Assembly: GCA_021788565.1 (NCBI GenBank)
Contig: JAJYKO010000187.1
Location: forward strand, 1-8,487
Source of the DNA: Chloroflexota bacterium
GTDB taxonomy: Bacteria; Chloroflexota; UBA6077
Direction of reading: 5' to 3'
Length of the DNA: 8,487 bases
The translations under genes and the position numbers were made by a program. Positions within the stretch are counted from its first letter, which is position 1. Every line of letters starts with the position of its first letter. Below, one piece after another: positions 6,711 to 8,487 of the stretch. The notes under the pieces were generated by a model. That model was not told the origin of the DNA, ran no database searches, and saw only the letters and a program-made list of their open reading frames with translations.

Positions 6711-7733
6711 ATGAGAAGCCAACTCGACGCCCGAGTGGAGTGTTCAGTAGCTGTTCTGATTCCCTGCTACAACGAAGGTGCGACCATCGGAAAGGTGGTC
6801 CGCGACTTCATGCGTTCCATGCCGCAGGCCGAGGTGTACGTGTTCGACAATCGCAGCACAGACAACACCGCGGCAGAGGCCAGGGCGGCCGGCGCTAGGG
6901 TCATCAAGGAAAAAAGACAGGGCAAGGGCTTTGTGATAGCCGCGATGTTGAACAAGGTCAAAGCGGACTACTACATCATGGTCGACGGCGACGACACCTA
7001 CCCTGCCGAACGAGCGATGGCTTTGTTAGCCCCCGTGATGTCCGGAGATGCGGATATGGTGGTCGGGCAGCGTCTGGAGCAATACGACGAAGGCGCCTTC
7101 CGTCCGCTGCACGTAATTGGGAACAGGCTGATTTGCAGCCTCATCAACTCCGTGTTCTCGACACATCTTGTCGACCCGATGTCAGGGTATCGTGCGTTCA
7201 CCAGAGAGGTGGCGGAGACGCTCCCGGTGGTCGCGTGGGGTTTTGACGTGGAGACCGAGATGACGCTACAGCTTCTGTACCGAAGATTCGTCATCCTGGA
7301 GGAGGCCGTTCATTACAGGTTGCGCCCACGGGGCAGCGTGTCCAAGCTTCGGACCTTCCGCGATGGAGCGAGAGTACTGGCCAAGATACTCAACATATTC
7401 AAGGCGTACAAGCCGCTAACCTTCTTCGGCGGTCTGGCCTTGCTGCTCAGTCTGGCTGCCGTCATTATCGGATTCTTCCCGGTGTATGAGTATATCGAAT
7501 ACCAATACGTTTACTCGGTGCCGAAGGCCGTCCTCGCGGCGAGTTGTTTCATCCTAGCAGCAGTTCTGGGTGTGGCCGGCATCATAATCAGCACTCTGAA
7601 CTATCGGATTCTCGAGATGACCAACACTCTGTCAAAGCTGATCGCACGTTCGAGCTACTACGTACCGCCGGAGAACAGCGATTTTGCATCCCGCGGCTTC
7701 GACCAGAAGAATGATGACATTCCAGAAGAGTAG
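6711..7733 (+). CDS. GT2 polyprenyl-phosphate glycosyltransferase (DPM1/GtrB-like) with two C-terminal helices
   Basis: The 340-residue protein starts at the ATG at 6711, with GAGG (6703-6706) and AGGA (6697-6700) as modest ribosome sites. The N-terminal GT-A domain shows I17-P-C-Y-N-E22, F45-D-N-R-S-T-D51 (nucleotide binding), G71-K-G-F, and the metal-binding D92-G-D-D95, followed by D155-P-M-S-G-Y-R161 and G177-F-D-V-E-T-E183 around the acceptor/catalytic region. The basic segment with RPRGSVSK is typical of synthases acting on polyprenyl phosphate. Two helices (about 233-256 and 270-293) anchor it, as in GtrB-type enzymes, with a cytoplasmic tail to 340. The expected reaction is transfer of a hexose from a nucleotide sugar to a polyprenyl phosphate at the inner membrane face, supplying the GT-C enzymes encoded around it. 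The sugar cannot be told from sequence. The gene lies 84 bp after the GT-C/lectin gene and 3 bp before the next start, so cotranscription is likely. Confidence 0.9.
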   Translation: MRSQLDARVECSVAVLIPCYNEGATIGKVVRDFMRSMPQAEVYVFDNRSTDNTAAEARAAGARVIKEKRQGKGFVIAAMLNKVKADYYIMVDGDDTYPAERAMALLAPVMSGDADMVVGQRLEQYDEGAFRPLHVIGNRLICSLINSVFSTHLVDPMSGYRAFTREVAETLPVVAWGFDVETEMTLQLLYRRFVILEEAVHYRLRPRGSVSKLRTFRDGARVLAKILNIFKAYKPLTFFGGLALLLSLAAVIIGFFPVYEYIEYQYVYSVPKAVLAASCFILAAVLGVAGIIISTLNYRILEMTNTLSKLIARSSYYVPPENSDFASRGFDQKNDDIPEE

Positions 7734-7736
7734 CTC

Positions 7737-8411
7737 ATGCATCTCGCCGACCTACTATCGCTGACTTCGACTTTCTCTGTTCTCCTCACGACCGCGGCGT
7801 TCGCGATTCTTCTCATACTCCTACTGCCGCGGCGAGCGCGAGGCCCCGATTGGCAAGGCCTTGACTCTCCAATGGCACCTGAGCAAGCGAACCAGGAGCA
7901 ACGCGAGTCCCTCTCGGCAGAGAACAGGTCTTCGAACAGAACCATTCACGCGAGAATCGCCAGAATCGTGCTGCTGGCAGTGCTTCTCATGGTCACCTTC
8001 GCCGGCGGCTTCGCTTCAGGGTGGGGATTCGGCATGGATAAAGGAGAAAGGGAGGGGACCCGTGCAGTGACCATCCGAGCTGATTTGCCCTGGCAAAATG
8101 CGGGGATAAGTGTGGTGGCTGGACAGAAGATATCCATCTCAGCGTTCGGTCGGTGGAACAACGGCCCGGATGGCTCGGACTACGGGCCAGGCGGAAACGG
8201 AACAATGAGTTCCGGGGTGGTCGGGCCGGCATCAGCAGAGGGGGCTCTAATTGGCCGGATCGGAGATTCGCCTCCATTCACGATAGGTGATAGCACAGAT
8301 GTGACTGCAATCGCCTCAGGACAGCTTCGCCTAGCCATGAACGACTGGCCGGACAGCTACGACGATAACCACGGAACAGTGACCGTGCTCATCGCCGTGC
8401 AAGACCGATGA
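7737..8411 (+). CDS. Two-helix membrane anchor with extracytoplasmic LecA (PA-IL)-like lectin domain
   Basis: The 224-residue protein starts at an ATG only 3 nt after the GT2 stop, suggesting translational coupling. Helix 1 (about 12-30) is followed by PRRAR and a polar linker with many E, Q and S (about 37-70). A basic stretch (RTIHARIAR) leads to helix 2 (about 76-98). Charges place the linker inside and residues 100-224 outside. The outer domain follows the PA-IL pattern in order: W119-Q, A128-G-Q, G138-R-W, Y149-G-P-G-G153, G169-A-L-I-G-R-I-G176, and N202-D-W-P205. LecA calcium ligands D100, T104, N107 and N108 align without gaps to D203, S207, D210 and N211, so a calcium site is plausible. 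The LecA sugar-contact segment around His50-Pro51 is not conserved, so specificity is open. It is paralogous to the C-terminal domain of the protein at 4713-6626. Role inferred: holding or sensing the glycan made by this cluster. Confidence 0.8.
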   Translation: MHLADLLSLTSTFSVLLTTAAFAILLILLLPRRARGPDWQGLDSPMAPEQANQEQRESLSAENRSSNRTIHARIARIVLLAVLLMVTFAGGFASGWGFGMDKGEREGTRAVTIRADLPWQNAGISVVAGQKISISAFGRWNNGPDGSDYGPGGNGTMSSGVVGPASAEGALIGRIGDSPPFTIGDSTDVTAIASGQLRLAMNDWPDSYDDNHGTVTVLIAVQDR

Positions 8412-8432
8412 GGCGATCCCTGCGCGCATCTA

Positions 8433-8487
8433 CTAACGAGCAGGACCACGCTTGGTGATAATGGCGTAGGTCGGGGCCCCCGGAACG
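8433..8487 (-). CDS. C-terminal fragment of a gene entering from the right
   Basis: On the minus strand one frame reads VPGAPTYAIITKRGPAR followed by TAG at 8433-8435. The tail, with a beta-strand-like hydrophobic stretch and a basic end, looks like the C-terminus of a real protein, and the convergent stop only 21 bp from the stop at 8411 fits tight gene packing. Seventeen residues are too few to name a family. An open frame this short could also be chance. Confidence 0.4.
   Translation of the reverse strand, partial: VPGAPTYAIITKRGPAR

Noticed and set aside
8408..8458. ATGA overlap and short plus-strand frame after the anchor-lectin gene
   Set aside because: It ends after 16 codons and has no ribosome site of its own.

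Overview
This 8.5-kb stretch is bacterial chromosomal DNA of moderately high GC, with Shine-Dalgarno sites and sigma70-type promoters. It encodes a dense cluster of membrane glycosyltransferases. The style resembles cell-surface glycan loci of environmental Gram-positive-like phyla such as Chloroflexota: several unrelated GT-C membrane enzymes, one polyprenyl-phosphate GT2 enzyme, and small membrane-anchored beta-sandwich proteins. That placement is an impression from gene content, not a demonstrated assignment. I see no tRNA, rRNA, CRISPR array, transposase or phage gene.

Layout: (1) 1-2081 minus is a large multi-pass membrane protein, probably a GT-C glycosyltransferase. Its 3' end lies beyond the left edge, which makes it easy to miss because a long antisense frame covers part of it. 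(2) 2298-3665 plus is a DUF2142-type GT-C-like protein, transcribed divergently from gene 1 and with its own near-consensus promoter. (3) 3701-4393 minus, convergent with gene 2, is a 230-residue protein with a membrane helix at each end and a beta-rich extracytoplasmic domain between them. (4) 4394-4712 is a non-coding divergent control region with a promoter for each strand and a leader containing two mutually exclusive hairpins. (5) 4713-8411 plus is a three-gene run: a Gpi18/PIG-V-like GT-C enzyme with a C-terminal LecA (PA-IL)-like lectin domain, a GT2 polyprenyl-phosphate sugar synthase with two C-terminal helices, and a two-helix anchor protein ending in a second LecA-like domain. (6) 8433-8487 minus is the last 17 codons of another gene that enters from the right.

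How the genes may work together (inference): the GT2 enzyme would charge polyprenyl phosphate with a sugar at the inner membrane face. After flipping, the GT-C enzymes would transfer sugars from such carriers to a glycan or protein outside. The two LecA-like domains and the beta-sandwich domain of gene 3 are all predicted on the outer face, where they could hold the acceptor or product glycan.

The most notable point is the gene trio in which two paralogous LecA-like domains flank the GT2 gene, one fused to the membrane glycosyltransferase and one on a separate anchor. The anchor copy keeps residues compatible with the LecA calcium site. The fused copy appears to have lost several of them.
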